Of a stretch of DNA of 64,000 nt, positions 42,414-51,821 are shown piece after piece. Origin of the DNA: Spirochaetia bacterium UBA5763 (GTDB lineage: Bacteria > Spirochaetota > UBA4802 > UBA5550); the NCBI GenBank assembly GCA_002418835.1, contig DIEX01000031.1, forward strand, positions 319,730 to 383,729, given 5' to 3'. A program made the position numbers and the translations under genes. The notes under the pieces were generated by a model. That model did no database searches. It saw nothing but the letters and a program-made list of their open reading frames with translations, and was not told the DNA's origin. The first letter of the stretch is position 1; every line of letters begins with the position of its first letter.

Positions 42414-45302
42414 ATGATCAGAATTCTGGCAATAGACGACAGCAGGGATAACCTGATTACACTTACCGCAATTTTAAGGAATTGTTTCCCGGATGCGGAA
42501 TTTCTCTCATCGATTTCACCCTCTGAAGGTATTGATCTTGCTGTTGAACGTAAGCCTGATGTAATTATTGTTGATTATATTATGCCTGTGATGAACGGCA
42601 TTGATGTCTGCAAAAAGCTTAAGTCAGATCCTGAAACTGCAAAGGCCCCTGTAATTCTTATTACTGCTTCAGATACCACACCTGAGATGAGAGCTGCGGC
42701 TTTTGAGAACGGTGCGGACGCATTTATAACTAAACCTGTTGACGAAATTGAGCTTGCAGCCCAGATGAAAGCAATGCTCCGCATTAAAAATTCGGAGGAC
42801 ATGCTCAGGCAGAGCAACAGGCTTCTTGAAAACAACCTGGCCATCAGTACTGCCAATCTTCAGATAAAAGAAAACAATTACAGTTCTCTCTTTAACAGTA
42901 TAAGCGATATTGTGATTATACATGACCTTGAGGGCGCAATCCTTGAAATAAACAGAAGCGGTCTGGATTACTTCGGTTTGGCCGAGGAAGAGGTGATCGG
43001 AAAATCTGTTCTGAATTTTTTTAACTATCAGTCAGTTACTGATATTTCATCCAATATCATGAAACTGTCATCCATGGACAGGAAGATTATTGAAACATCA
43101 ATAAAAAATGCCAAAGGTGAAATTGTACCTGTTGAGGTAAGCAGCAGGCTTGTGGAGTTCAACAACGATTTCGCCATACTAAGCGTTTTTCGTGATGTCA
43201 AAGAAAAGAGAAGCAGTGATGAATTGAAGAGACTTATATCTCACCTTATAGAGGAGTCTGACGATGCTGTAATTGGTGTCACACTTGGCGGTGAAATTGT
43301 CAGCTGGAACAGCAGCGCAGCTAAGATTTTCGGATATTCAGTTGATGAAATAACAGGCTCATCGTACTCTGTGCTTATCCCCCCTCATCAGCCGGACTTC
43401 TTCCCGTATCTTCTTGAGAGGATTCGCGCAGGGGAAAAAATTGATCATTATGAAACGGTTAGTGTCAGTAAAAACGGTGAGGAGATTTATATTACTCTGA
43501 AAATCGTGCCGATTCGTGATTCGCTCGGAGAGATAATAGGAGCTTCAATAATTGAGCGTGATGTAACAGAGGAACAGCGGGCAAGAGAGAAAATCCGTAA
43601 GGGTAAAGATTTTCTTAAGAATCTCGATGAGATAAATCCCGCATTCTATGTAGCTATAGATTCAGCCGCAAATATAATGTCCATGAACAGGACTATGCTT
43701 ATTGCCCTTGATTACACCCTGGGTGAGGTTGTAGGGAGAAACTACATCGAGCTTCTGTTCCATGAATCTGACAGGACAATCCAGCGGCAGGATTTCATGA
43801 AGATGATTCAGAAAAAGAAAATAGTTACAAGTGAAACTTCAATCAATACAAAAACCGGTGAAGAAATTCTTGTTGAATGGCATGGTAAACCTGTAATCAA
43901 GATGAACGGCAGGGTTGATTTTATTTTTCTTGTGGGTATTGATATAACAGAGCGTAAACGTCTGGAAAAAGCCGTGATGGAGACAAATGCGGCTGAGAGG
44001 CTGAAAATAGGCCAGGATCTTCACGACAGGCTTGCTCAGCACCTTGCCGGGATTTCTTTCAGGAGTGAACTCCTCAAACTTAAGATCAGTGATAATATGC
44101 CGGACGCAGTTTCTGATATTGACGATATAGTTGCCCTTGTGAGTACAGCGATCAATAAGACTCGCGAAATTGCCAAAGAACTCTGCCCGGTGGAGATAGG
44201 GCCTGGAGGGCTGCTCTCCGCTGTTGAAAGCCTGAGGGATGAAGTTAAGCAGAGTACCGGAGCAAGTATACTGATTAAATGGGACAGGGGGATCAATGTC
44301 ACAGGTAAACTGGAGCTCTCCAATCTTTATTATATAATAAGAGAGTCGATATATAATTCAATTGAGGTAAACAATTCTAAAAATATTGTTGTGACTCTCC
44401 ATAAGGACGGCACTATCGGGGTTGTGGAGATCATGGATGACGGAAGTGATTTCGATTCGATAGATAAAGAAAAGAACAGGCTCTTTCAGAGCATGATAAG
44501 ATACAGATCATGGCTCATGGGTGCATCAAGTGAAATGATGAGCAATCCGGGCGGTGGAGTTACAATAGCATGCAGGTTTAAACTCAGTGGTGAGATTCTC
44601 AATCCCGATGAAGGTAAAAAATGGCCGGAAACAAAAAAAGGTAAGAGCAGGGCAAAATCCAGCGTGCTGCTTGTTGACTCTCATCCTGTTGTGCGCCAAG
44701 GATTAAAACAGATACTTGAGATAGAGAAGGATATCGCAGTGGCAGGAGAAACGGGTAATGCCGAGGAGGCGCTTAAACTTATAGGACGGCTCCGTCCCGA
44801 TATTATGACTGTAGATATATCGCTCAGCGGCACAGGGGGAATTGATCTTATTAAAGCCTGCAAAGAGAGATATCCGACACTCCCCATACTTGTTCTCTCT
44901 ATTTATGAAGAATCGATTTACGCCGAAAGGGCAATAAGAGCCGGCGCACGGGGTTATGTTATGAAGGATGAATCACCCGCAGTAATTGTCAACGCTGTCA
45001 GAACTGTGCTTGAAGGGCGGCAGTTTATGAGCGATACCCTTAAACAGAAGCTCCTTGATAAGCTTTATTCACCTAAATCAGATGATACTTCTGCCCTTGT
45101 TGATTCCCTTACTGACAGGGAATTTGAGATTTTTCAGCTTATAGGCCATGGACTGGGTAACAGACATATAGCAGACAAGCTTCATATCAGTGTAAAAACA
45201 GTGGAAAACTTCCGCGAAAAGATAAAAAACAGGCTTAATATCAGCTCATCATCGGAATTAATACAATTTGCAGTAAACTGGATTATGAACAAGACCTCAT
45301 GA
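42414..45302 (+). CDS. Hybrid kinase fused to a NarL/LuxR-type response regulator
   Basis: This single chain of 962 residues holds a whole two-component system. Domains in order are receiver (1-120, D54), three PAS domains (about 150-265, 275-390 and 400-515), HisKA_3 with H537 in GQDLHDRLAQHL, and an ATPase domain with N box RESIYNSIEVNNSKN. These are followed by a second receiver (about 748-865, D801) and a LuxR-type helix-turn-helix (897-958; LTDREFEIFQLIGHGLGNRHIADKLHISVKTV). NarX/UhpB-type kinases and NarL-type regulators are normally separate proteins. As it binds DNA through its C terminus and lies 198 nt before the hydrogenase operon, it is the prime candidate for that operon's regulator. 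Confidence 0.93.
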   Translation: MIRILAIDDSRDNLITLTAILRNCFPDAEFLSSISPSEGIDLAVERKPDVIIVDYIMPVMNGIDVCKKLKSDPETAKAPVILITASDTTPEMRAAAFENGADAFITKPVDEIELAAQMKAMLRIKNSEDMLRQSNRLLENNLAISTANLQIKENNYSSLFNSISDIVIIHDLEGAILEINRSGLDYFGLAEEEVIGKSVLNFFNYQSVTDISSNIMKLSSMDRKIIETSIKNAKGEIVPVEVSSRLVEFNNDFAILSVFRDVKEKRSSDELKRLISHLIEESDDAVIGVTLGGEIVSWNSSAAKIFGYSVDEITGSSYSVLIPPHQPDFFPYLLERIRAGEKIDHYETVSVSKNGEEIYITLKIVPIRDSLGEIIGASIIERDVTEEQRAREKIRKGKDFLKNLDEINPAFYVAIDSAANIMSMNRTMLIALDYTLGEVVGRNYIELLFHESDRTIQRQDFMKMIQKKKIVTSETSINTKTGEEILVEWHGKPVIKMNGRVDFIFLVGIDITERKRLEKAVMETNAAERLKIGQDLHDRLAQHLAGISFRSELLKLKISDNMPDAVSDIDDIVALVSTAINKTREIAKELCPVEIGPGGLLSAVESLRDEVKQSTGASILIKWDRGINVTGKLELSNLYYIIRESIYNSIEVNNSKNIVVTLHKDGTIGVVEIMDDGSDFDSIDKEKNRLFQSMIRYRSWLMGASSEMMSNPGGGVTIACRFKLSGEILNPDEGKKWPETKKGKSRAKSSVLLVDSHPVVRQGLKQILEIEKDIAVAGETGNAEEALKLIGRLRPDIMTVDISLSGTGGIDLIKACKERYPTLPILVLSIYEESIYAERAIRAGARGYVMKDESPAVIVNAVRTVLEGRQFMSDTLKQKLLDKLYSPKSDDTSALVDSLTDREFEIFQLIGHGLGNRHIADKLHISVKTVENFREKIKNRLNISSSSELIQFAVNWIMNKTS

Positions 45303-45499
45303 TTATAGGGGAATTCCCCCTTATATTTAAAAGATTTTTCCCCTATTTACAATCCCCTTTTTTTATACGTATGTTATAGCATACTTAATCAGTTAAATGT
45401 AATGTATATGGTTAGTACGGTTACAATACCTGTCTTTCACGCCGGTAAAAAACCGTTTTTCCATGTAGGTAATCAAGAATACTGACTTAGAGGTTGGAT
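45303..45499. promoter_or_regulatory. Regulatory region upstream of the hydrogenase operon
   Basis: A GGGGAATTCCCC foldback near 45308-45319 follows the regulator gene. At 45369-45384 lies the near-perfect palindrome GTATGTTATAGCATAC, a candidate regulator site. No sigma-54 box (TGGCAC-N5-TTGC) and no FNR box (TTGAT-N4-ATCAA) was found. A promoter could not be fixed with confidence. Confidence 0.4.
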
Positions 45500-47512
45500 A
45501 TGGATTATAAGTCTGGAGTATGTAATTTTTGCGGAACCGGATGCGGCAACTACCTCAAGATAACAGATGGTAGGATCACGGGGGTCTACTCCTCCAGGAA
45601 CCACCCGGTAAGTAAGGGAAGACTGTGTGTCAGGGGATGGCATCTCCATGAGTGGCTGATGACCGATCAGCGGATAGATGCCCCCATGATCAGGGTTGAC
45701 GGCTCATTAAAGAAAGTGAGCTATGAAGAGGCAGTTAATTTCATGATGGACAGGATGTCGGTTTATAAGGGGAAGGAGAATAAAGAGATAGGCTTCCTCG
45801 CTTCACCGAGATCATCAAATGAAAATAACTATCTTTTCATGAAACTTGCAAGGGGAGTATTTAAAACAAATAATATCACCCTTGATTCAGAATCAGGCCA
45901 TAAAGCGAGCCTGAATGTTTTGTCAGAGGGTACCGGATTTGCGGGTATGACCGGTTCTCTTGAGGATATCGCGAAAACTGATTTCATACTGATCGTTGGT
46001 TCAGACCTTACAAAAATGAACCCTATAATCGGAAGTGAGATACACAAAGCGCAGATGTCCGGAACAAAAGTCGTCACAATATGCAGCAGGAGCTCCCAGA
46101 TCGCTAAGCTCAGCAATGTGCATCTTCAGATTAAACCGGGATCTAAAAAAGTTATCCTCGGTGCACTTGCCAAAGCTGCAATTTCATCCGGTGCAGCTGA
46201 TTCAGATTATATCAGTAAATTCACTGAAGGGGTTGAGACTTTTAAAAATTCAGTTAATTCACTGGAACCTGCTGACATTGAAGCACTAACAGGTGTTCAA
46301 TATTCAGTAATATCTGAAATTGCTGAAGAGCTTTCCAAATCATCATCAGCAATGGCTTTCTGGTCAACAGGGATAGCGGGGCTTGATCAGGATACAGTGA
46401 GCTACATCTATGATCTCTTTCTTGTGGCAGGAAAGATAGGGAAAGAATTCTGCGGTGTGAATCCCATTGCGGGGATAGCAAACCTCCAGGGCGGATATGA
46501 CATGGGCGCTGCTCCTGATATTCTTACCGGATTTCAGAAGATCAATTCTGATGCTGCTTCGAAGTTCGAGAAAGCCTGGAATACAACATTAAATAAAGAA
46601 GCAGGCAGAGATATCTATGACCTCCTTGCTGATAAAAACTCCGGGCTCAAAGCGTTGGTTGTTGCGGATCATGATGAAGGCATTGTAAGATATGAAAAGG
46701 AGATTGAAGCTCTGGATTTCGTTGTTTACTTCGGTGCTTATGATAACCCGTTTATTAAACACGCTGACGTGGTGTTCCCGGTTGCAGCTCTTGTTGAAGA
46801 CAACGGAACATATACTAATACAGAGAGAAGGGTTCAACTCTCACAGAAACGTATTGAACCATTTGAGAATGCAATGCCGGGATGGAAACTTTTCCCGATG
46901 ATTGCAGCAAAAGCATCACAGAACTGGAATTACGGTTCCGCTGAGGATGTATTCAAAGAGATTACATCTCTCACTCCTGAATATGCGGGATTAACCTATG
47001 CGAAACTTATTGATTCCATGGGTATTCAGTGGCCATGCAATGATAAGAATCCTGCAGGATGCAGACGGCTTGATGCTGAAAAGGCAGGGAGAAAATTTAA
47101 ATTCGCCCCTGTTTCAGGAAACTATAAAACTCCATCTGCAACGGCTGAATATCCTTTCCTTCTGATAAGAGGGCAGGGTGAACACTTCTGGCACCAGAAC
47201 AACATAATGAAAAAGAGTTATATCCCTAAACGTGAGTATAACGCCACTCTTCTTGTGTTTCCGGAAGGTTATGTTGAGATCTGCAAAGAGGATGCAAAGG
47301 CACTTCAGGTCCGTGAACACTGGGGAGTTAAGATTGTGTCTGGCAGCGGAGCAATGAAAGTTTCAGTTAAAATCTCTGATGACGTGAAGCCCGGAACTGC
47401 TTATGTGCCGTACTTCATCCGTGAAATGATTACAGAGTTCCTTCTCGAGCATAAGAGCGATATCGGCAGGGGAGAAGACGCTATAATTCCAGTCAGGATA
47501 GAGAGGGTATAA
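45500..47512 (+). CDS. Formate-dehydrogenase-like molybdopterin protein lacking the catalytic Cys/Sec
   Basis: This 670-residue protein is the first subunit of the hydrogenase operon. The N-terminal [4Fe-4S] motif is intact (C8, C11, C15, C43; GRLCVRG). The MopB domain follows (VGSDLTKMNPIIG, DYDMGAAPDI-like region), and a C-terminal cap contains GQGEHFWHQNN and the dinucleotide-binding beta barrel. In formate dehydrogenases a Cys or Sec that binds Mo/W precedes a His (as in RVCHGP). Here the aligned segment LDSESGHKAS has Gly133-His134, and there is no in-frame TGA. The metal ligand is thus missing, as in NuoG. It may be an electron-transfer or structural subunit, or act on something other than formate. 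The start is the ATG in AGAGGTTGGATATG. Confidence 0.85.
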   Translation: MDYKSGVCNFCGTGCGNYLKITDGRITGVYSSRNHPVSKGRLCVRGWHLHEWLMTDQRIDAPMIRVDGSLKKVSYEEAVNFMMDRMSVYKGKENKEIGFLASPRSSNENNYLFMKLARGVFKTNNITLDSESGHKASLNVLSEGTGFAGMTGSLEDIAKTDFILIVGSDLTKMNPIIGSEIHKAQMSGTKVVTICSRSSQIAKLSNVHLQIKPGSKKVILGALAKAAISSGAADSDYISKFTEGVETFKNSVNSLEPADIEALTGVQYSVISEIAEELSKSSSAMAFWSTGIAGLDQDTVSYIYDLFLVAGKIGKEFCGVNPIAGIANLQGGYDMGAAPDILTGFQKINSDAASKFEKAWNTTLNKEAGRDIYDLLADKNSGLKALVVADHDEGIVRYEKEIEALDFVVYFGAYDNPFIKHADVVFPVAALVEDNGTYTNTERRVQLSQKRIEPFENAMPGWKLFPMIAAKASQNWNYGSAEDVFKEITSLTPEYAGLTYAKLIDSMGIQWPCNDKNPAGCRRLDAEKAGRKFKFAPVSGNYKTPSATAEYPFLLIRGQGEHFWHQNNIMKKSYIPKREYNATLLVFPEGYVEICKEDAKALQVREHWGVKIVSGSGAMKVSVKISDDVKPGTAYVPYFIREMITEFLLEHKSDIGRGEDAIIPVRIERV

Positions 47513-47515
47513 GTT

Positions 47516-48571
47516 ATGTATCTGATAGAAAAAAACAATGTAATGAAACTGGCTGAAGAGCTCGCTAAGTCTTATGATCTCTACGGTCCGGTTATAGATA
47601 ATGAAACAAAGCAGGTGTTCTTCAATAAGGTTGAAAGCGCGTCTGAGATCAGCCTTACAGCTGAGATTCCGGCTCTACCTCCAAAGACTGTAGTTTTCCC
47701 TCAGATCGAAAGGATAACACAGTATAAATATGATAAAGTCGGGAAAAAAGCTGAAATAGCTATGACTTATGATGACAGAAGTAAAGCCATATTCGGAATA
47801 AGGCCCTGCGACCTTACAGGCATCATTGTTCTTGACAGGTTTTTTCTTGGCCAGGAATTCGTTGATGATGTTTATAAAGAACATAGAAAGAGGATGTTCA
47901 TAGTAAGCAATACATGCGTGGTCCCTTTTAAACAGTGTTTCTGTGTATGCACAGACAGCGGCCCTGCTGCTGATGAAGGCTATGACCTCAATCTCACTGA
48001 AATCGGTGATATGTATCTTGTTGAAACAGGAAGCGAAAAAGGGAAAGCCTTTGCTGAAAAAATGGGGCTTAAGCCTGCCGGTGATGAGTACATTGCCCTG
48101 AAAAAGAAGGTTATTGATAAATCAATATCACTCTTCGAAAAAGTTGCCACAGATAACAAGGCATGGATCTCCCGTATTATGAACAGGGTCACAACAGGTT
48201 TCATAAAAGATGAAGTATGGAAGCATATCGGAAACCAGTGTTTTGAATGCGGCGCATGCTCATTTGTGTGCCCCACATGTTCATGTTTCAACATAGAGGA
48301 TCACAACAGGTTCGACGGATCAACTGACAGGCTCAGGGAGTGGGATTCATGCTCTTTCGAAGGTTATACAAAAATGGCTGGTGATCATAATCCGCGTCAC
48401 CCTGTTGAAGATAGAAGAAATAAAAGATTTTTCTGCAAGCTTTCATATTCTCAGTCAAAGAAATACCTGAGACCGGGATGTGTAGGGTGTGGAAGATGCC
48501 AGTGGGTCTGCCCCGGCGATATAGGTTTGCCGAATGTTGTTACATACATCAGACGGGAAATAACAGAGTAG
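47516..48571 (+). CDS. Iron-sulfur subunit, sulfhydrogenase-beta/AsrA-like
   Basis: This 351-residue protein resembles the HydB subunit of archaeal sulfhydrogenase and AsrA of anaerobic sulfite reductase. It has an N-terminal DUF-like region with FGIRPCDLTGI and SNTCVVPFKQCFC, then two ferredoxin-type [4Fe-4S] clusters (CFECGACSFVCPTCSC and CVGCGRCQWVCPG). It should pass electrons between the FAD subunit encoded next and the hydrogenase or the MopB-like subunit. It follows the preceding stop by 3 nt, and its stop touches the next gene's ribosome-binding site, so translation is tightly coupled. Confidence 0.88.
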   Translation: MYLIEKNNVMKLAEELAKSYDLYGPVIDNETKQVFFNKVESASEISLTAEIPALPPKTVVFPQIERITQYKYDKVGKKAEIAMTYDDRSKAIFGIRPCDLTGIIVLDRFFLGQEFVDDVYKEHRKRMFIVSNTCVVPFKQCFCVCTDSGPAADEGYDLNLTEIGDMYLVETGSEKGKAFAEKMGLKPAGDEYIALKKKVIDKSISLFEKVATDNKAWISRIMNRVTTGFIKDEVWKHIGNQCFECGACSFVCPTCSCFNIEDHNRFDGSTDRLREWDSCSFEGYTKMAGDHNPRHPVEDRRNKRFFCKLSYSQSKKYLRPGCVGCGRCQWVCPGDIGLPNVVTYIRREITE

Positions 48572-48580
48572 GTGATTATC

Positions 48581-49420
48581 ATGAGCAATATGGATAATAA
48601 AATCGTAACATTACCTGAAATAGCAACAATTGAAGAGATAAAAGAAGAGATACAGGATGTAAAGACATTCTATATTAAATTCGATAATCCCGAAGTTCAG
48701 AAAAATTTTAAATGGAAATCAGGGCAGATTGTAATGCTGACAATCTTCGGCGCGGGGGAGGCTGCTTTTTCTCTTCCAGGAGCTCCGGAGAATGACAGGT
48801 TCCACCTTTCTATCAAGAGAGTCGGAAAAGTTACATCTGCACTCTTTGAACTTGAACCGGGTGATAAAGTCGGTATAAGAGGACCATTCGGTAACGGATT
48901 CCCCTTCGCGGAATTTAAAGGGAAAAATCTTATTTATGTAGCAGGCGGTATCGGGCTCATCCCGCTCCGTTCATCAATTGTACATGCCCTGCAGCACAGG
49001 GAGGACTTCGGAAGGATTATTGTTCTGCTCGGTGCAAGGACTCCAAATGATCTTATGTACCAGAATAATATTGAAGAATGGCTTAAGATTCCGGGATTTG
49101 AATGCTATGTGACAGTGGATCAGGCTACAGCAGACTGGAAAGGTGAAACAGGATTTGTTCACACACTTCTGGATAAGGCGAATGTTCCTGTAGATAATAC
49201 AATGGCATTTGTTTGCGGCCCTCCCATCATGTTTAACTCTGTAATCGGAGAACTGATGAAGAGAGGATTAAGAGAGGACAATATTCTGTCAACTCTTGAA
49301 AGACATATGAAGTGCGGAATAGGCAAATGCCAGCACTGCGCTATAGGGAGAACCCTTGTGTGTACTGACGGCCCTGTTTACACTTATAAACAGATTAAAA
49401 CTCTGGGTGAAGAGATCTGA
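48581..49420 (+). CDS. FAD/NAD(P)-binding [2Fe-2S] reductase, sulfhydrogenase-gamma/AsrB-like
   Basis: This 279-residue protein of the PyrK/AsrB/HydG family has an FAD-binding barrel (FHLSIKRVGKVT, GIRGPFGNGFP), an NAD(P)-binding domain (YVAGGIGLIPLRSSI ... CGPPIMFNSV) and a C-terminal [2Fe-2S] site (CGIGKCQHC ... LVC). It gives the complex a connection to NADH or NADPH, as in cytosolic sulfhydrogenase. That is not a normal part of formate hydrogenlyase. The ATG was chosen behind AGGTGA. Together with the iron-sulfur subunit it makes a portable diaphorase module. Confidence 0.9.
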   Translation: MSNMDNKIVTLPEIATIEEIKEEIQDVKTFYIKFDNPEVQKNFKWKSGQIVMLTIFGAGEAAFSLPGAPENDRFHLSIKRVGKVTSALFELEPGDKVGIRGPFGNGFPFAEFKGKNLIYVAGGIGLIPLRSSIVHALQHREDFGRIIVLLGARTPNDLMYQNNIEEWLKIPGFECYVTVDQATADWKGETGFVHTLLDKANVPVDNTMAFVCGPPIMFNSVIGELMKRGLREDNILSTLERHMKCGIGKCQHCAIGRTLVCTDGPVYTYKQIKTLGEEI

Positions 49421-49920
49421 TGAATACTCTACTGTCAGACATAAGAAATACTGTTAGCGGCAGCTGCTGCCTGGTCGGTATGGGGAACTTCCTTAAAAGC
49501 GATGACGCTGTGGGACTTTACATAATCGAATCAGTTAAGAAAGCTGCGGGTAACAGGGAAGGGATCTACAATGTTGAAGATGTTATAGAAGCCTATGTGT
49601 TCAAAATTGCTGAACTTGATTGCGACAGTGTTGTTGTCATTGACGCAGTTAAGGCAGACGCTGAAACAGGCTCCATAATTTTCGGAAGACTTGAAGATGA
49701 ATTTGAAGAGCTCGGCGGAACACTCTCTACTCATAAGCTGGCTCTTAAGATGTCAGGCAGAATTTTCAGTGAGCATAATAAGGTCACCTATCTTCTCGGA
49801 GTTGTTGTTGATAATACGGATTTCGGCGCTGAACTTTCACAAACAGTGAGAGAGACCGCTGATGTTTTAATAAAGCTTATCATTGATGCGTTAAATTGTG
49901 AAAAAGGAGTTGGTAAATGA
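49420..49920 (+). CDS. hycI: [NiFe]-hydrogenase maturation protease
   Basis: This 166-residue endopeptidase of the HycI/HyaD family contains GMGNFLKSDDAVG, VVIDAV and STHKL, which supply the Asp, Asp and His that probe nickel in the large subunit. It removes the C-terminal extension of the large subunit after nickel insertion. The large subunit encoded at 51822-53492 keeps 28 residues after its terminal CTDR, consistent with such processing. The ATG overlaps the previous stop and the end overlaps the next gene by 4 nt. Its place in the middle of the operon supports a complex that really carries nickel. Confidence 0.9.
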   Translation: MNTLLSDIRNTVSGSCCLVGMGNFLKSDDAVGLYIIESVKKAAGNREGIYNVEDVIEAYVFKIAELDCDSVVVIDAVKADAETGSIIFGRLEDEFEELGGTLSTHKLALKMSGRIFSEHNKVTYLLGVVVDNTDFGAELSQTVRETADVLIKLIIDALNCEKGVGK

Positions 49921-51791
49921 ATACTGACATTTACGGAAACCTGTTTACAGCTATGGCCATCCTTGCCGCCTCTGCGGTTATTTCTCCGATAGTGGCAGGA
50001 ACAAAAAGGAAACTGGCGGGCTGGATAAATTTTATAATGGTAACAATTGCAGCTATTTTTCTCCTTCATATAAGTTATGCGGTTATTTTTAAAGCTGTTC
50101 CACAGGGATCAACAATAATTAACCTGGGACCCCTTGGTGTTTATTTCCTTGTGGACAGCTTTTCCGCTTTTTTTATCGCAATTGTTTCTTTTATGGCTGT
50201 TATGAGTTCATTCTACTCAATAGAGTATATGGACCACTACCATGATTATAGTCTGAGCGGATTTTATTTTAATCTGCCGGTATTTATTTTAGGTATGATT
50301 GCCCTGCTTACGGTTGATGATCTTACAATAGGATTCACAATAGCATGGCAGCTTATGACAATAGCTTCATACTTCCTGATTAAATTTGAATTCAGGGAGA
50401 AAAACGTAGTATATGGAGCGAACAAATATCTTGTGTTAATGGAACTCGCCTGGGCGCTTATTGTGGGATCAACTTTTCTCGTCAGCGGTTCTTCAATGGG
50501 TGATTCGCTCCATATAATAACAGAGAACCTCGGGCATACTTCGCCTGTAATGATGTACGCTGTGTACGGTCTTATTCTTGTGGGCTTCGGCTTCAAGGCC
50601 GGTATGTTCCCCTTCGGACAGCTCTGGCTGCCTGATGCACACTCAATTGCTCCGTCTCCCATCAGCGCACTCCTTTCGGGTGTTATGCTGAAGACTGGTA
50701 TATATGGAATAATGAGAACATTTTTCTGGATGACACCTCACGGAGAAGGAGTACACTTCAATGGTTTCCTCTGGGGAACAATAATTGCATCATTCGGTGT
50801 TGTTACTCTGTTTGTTGGTACTGTTCAATCCATGAAACAGAGTGATTCCAAGAGACTCCTCGCTTACAGTTCCATAGGACAACTAGGATATATTATATTT
50901 GCAATCGGTGCATCGCTTGTGCTTTTCAATTCAGAGAGCCAGTACATGAAGCTTCTTGCGCTTGTGGTAATTATCGGCGCACTATATCATGTGATAAACC
51001 ACGCGGTTTTCAAAGGCCTGCTCTTCCTTGTGAGCGGAAGTGTGCTTTATACAACAGGTACAAAAGATCTGAATAAACTCGGCGGGCTAATTAACTTCAT
51101 GCCTGTAACAGCTGTTGTGGCTGGTATAGCATCACTTTCAATCGCGGGAGTTCCACCTTTCAGCGGATTTGCAAGTAAATGGACTATAATCTCATCCACT
51201 GTTCTTGCCGGGAGTGAAGTGACGTTTCTTGTAATCTTCGGAATAATTGCACTCTTTACAAGCGCCGTTACTCTCTCCTGTTATGTGAAGTTCTTCGGAA
51301 TGACATTCACATCAACAGGAACAGAATGGACAGTTAAAAAAGATATTAAAGAAGTACCTTTTATGATGCTTGCACCAAAAGTAGTTCTTACAGCGCTTTG
51401 CATAATTCAGGGACTTCTCCCATTCGTATATTATAATGTAATAATTGAAGTGTTCAGGAATTCGAACATATCAACTCTTACAAACGCATTCAGGCATGCT
51501 GAATTTAATAATCATATATTCAGTTCAATGAGCGGAATATCATTCACAGTTCCGGGTATGGCTGGTGCAGTTTCTTCAGCAGCAGTTCCGATAGTGATAC
51601 TGATTGTTGTTTCACTTGCATTTGTTATAGCAAAACTATTCAAAAATTCCGGCGGTTCAGAGGAGAGAGAAGCTCCAACCTGGCTCTGCGGTTATGCTGA
51701 ACTGAATAACCTGAACAGGTATCCGGATAGAAGCATGTTCGCGTCACTGAAGGGTTTCTTCTGGTGGACAGGCGGAAACGTGAAGAAATGA
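49917..51791 (+). CDS. NuoL/MrpD-like ion-pumping membrane subunit of group 4 hydrogenase
   Basis: This 624-residue protein has about 14 to 16 membrane helices of the antiporter-like family. The core is MFPFGQLWLPDAHSIAPSPISALLSGVMLKTGIYG, with the conserved Lys and His positions used in proton transfer, and then LLAYSSIGQLGYI and HAVFKGLLFLVSGS. It corresponds to HycC/HyfB. It is the only antiporter-like subunit of the operon, as in formate hydrogenlyase-1. It should couple hydrogen chemistry to proton or sodium translocation. Confidence 0.92.
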   Translation: MNTDIYGNLFTAMAILAASAVISPIVAGTKRKLAGWINFIMVTIAAIFLLHISYAVIFKAVPQGSTIINLGPLGVYFLVDSFSAFFIAIVSFMAVMSSFYSIEYMDHYHDYSLSGFYFNLPVFILGMIALLTVDDLTIGFTIAWQLMTIASYFLIKFEFREKNVVYGANKYLVLMELAWALIVGSTFLVSGSSMGDSLHIITENLGHTSPVMMYAVYGLILVGFGFKAGMFPFGQLWLPDAHSIAPSPISALLSGVMLKTGIYGIMRTFFWMTPHGEGVHFNGFLWGTIIASFGVVTLFVGTVQSMKQSDSKRLLAYSSIGQLGYIIFAIGASLVLFNSESQYMKLLALVVIIGALYHVINHAVFKGLLFLVSGSVLYTTGTKDLNKLGGLINFMPVTAVVAGIASLSIAGVPPFSGFASKWTIISSTVLAGSEVTFLVIFGIIALFTSAVTLSCYVKFFGMTFTSTGTEWTVKKDIKEVPFMMLAPKVVLTALCIIQGLLPFVYYNVIIEVFRNSNISTLTNAFRHAEFNNHIFSSMSGISFTVPGMAGAVSSAAVPIVILIVVSLAFVIAKLFKNSGGSEEREAPTWLCGYAELNNLNRYPDRSMFASLKGFFWWTGGNVKK

Positions 51792-51821
51792 TGGAATGGA
51801 AAATAAGGTGAGAGGTTGGAT

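Noticed and set aside
45303..45499. Sigma-54 or FNR control of the hydrogenase operon
   Set aside because: Neither TGGCAC-N5-TTGC nor TTGAT-N4-ATCAA was found in the upstream region.
45850..45950. Possible selenocysteine codon in the formate-dehydrogenase-like gene
   Set aside because: The codons at the expected site are TCA GGC CAT (Ser-Gly-His); no in-frame TGA occurs there.
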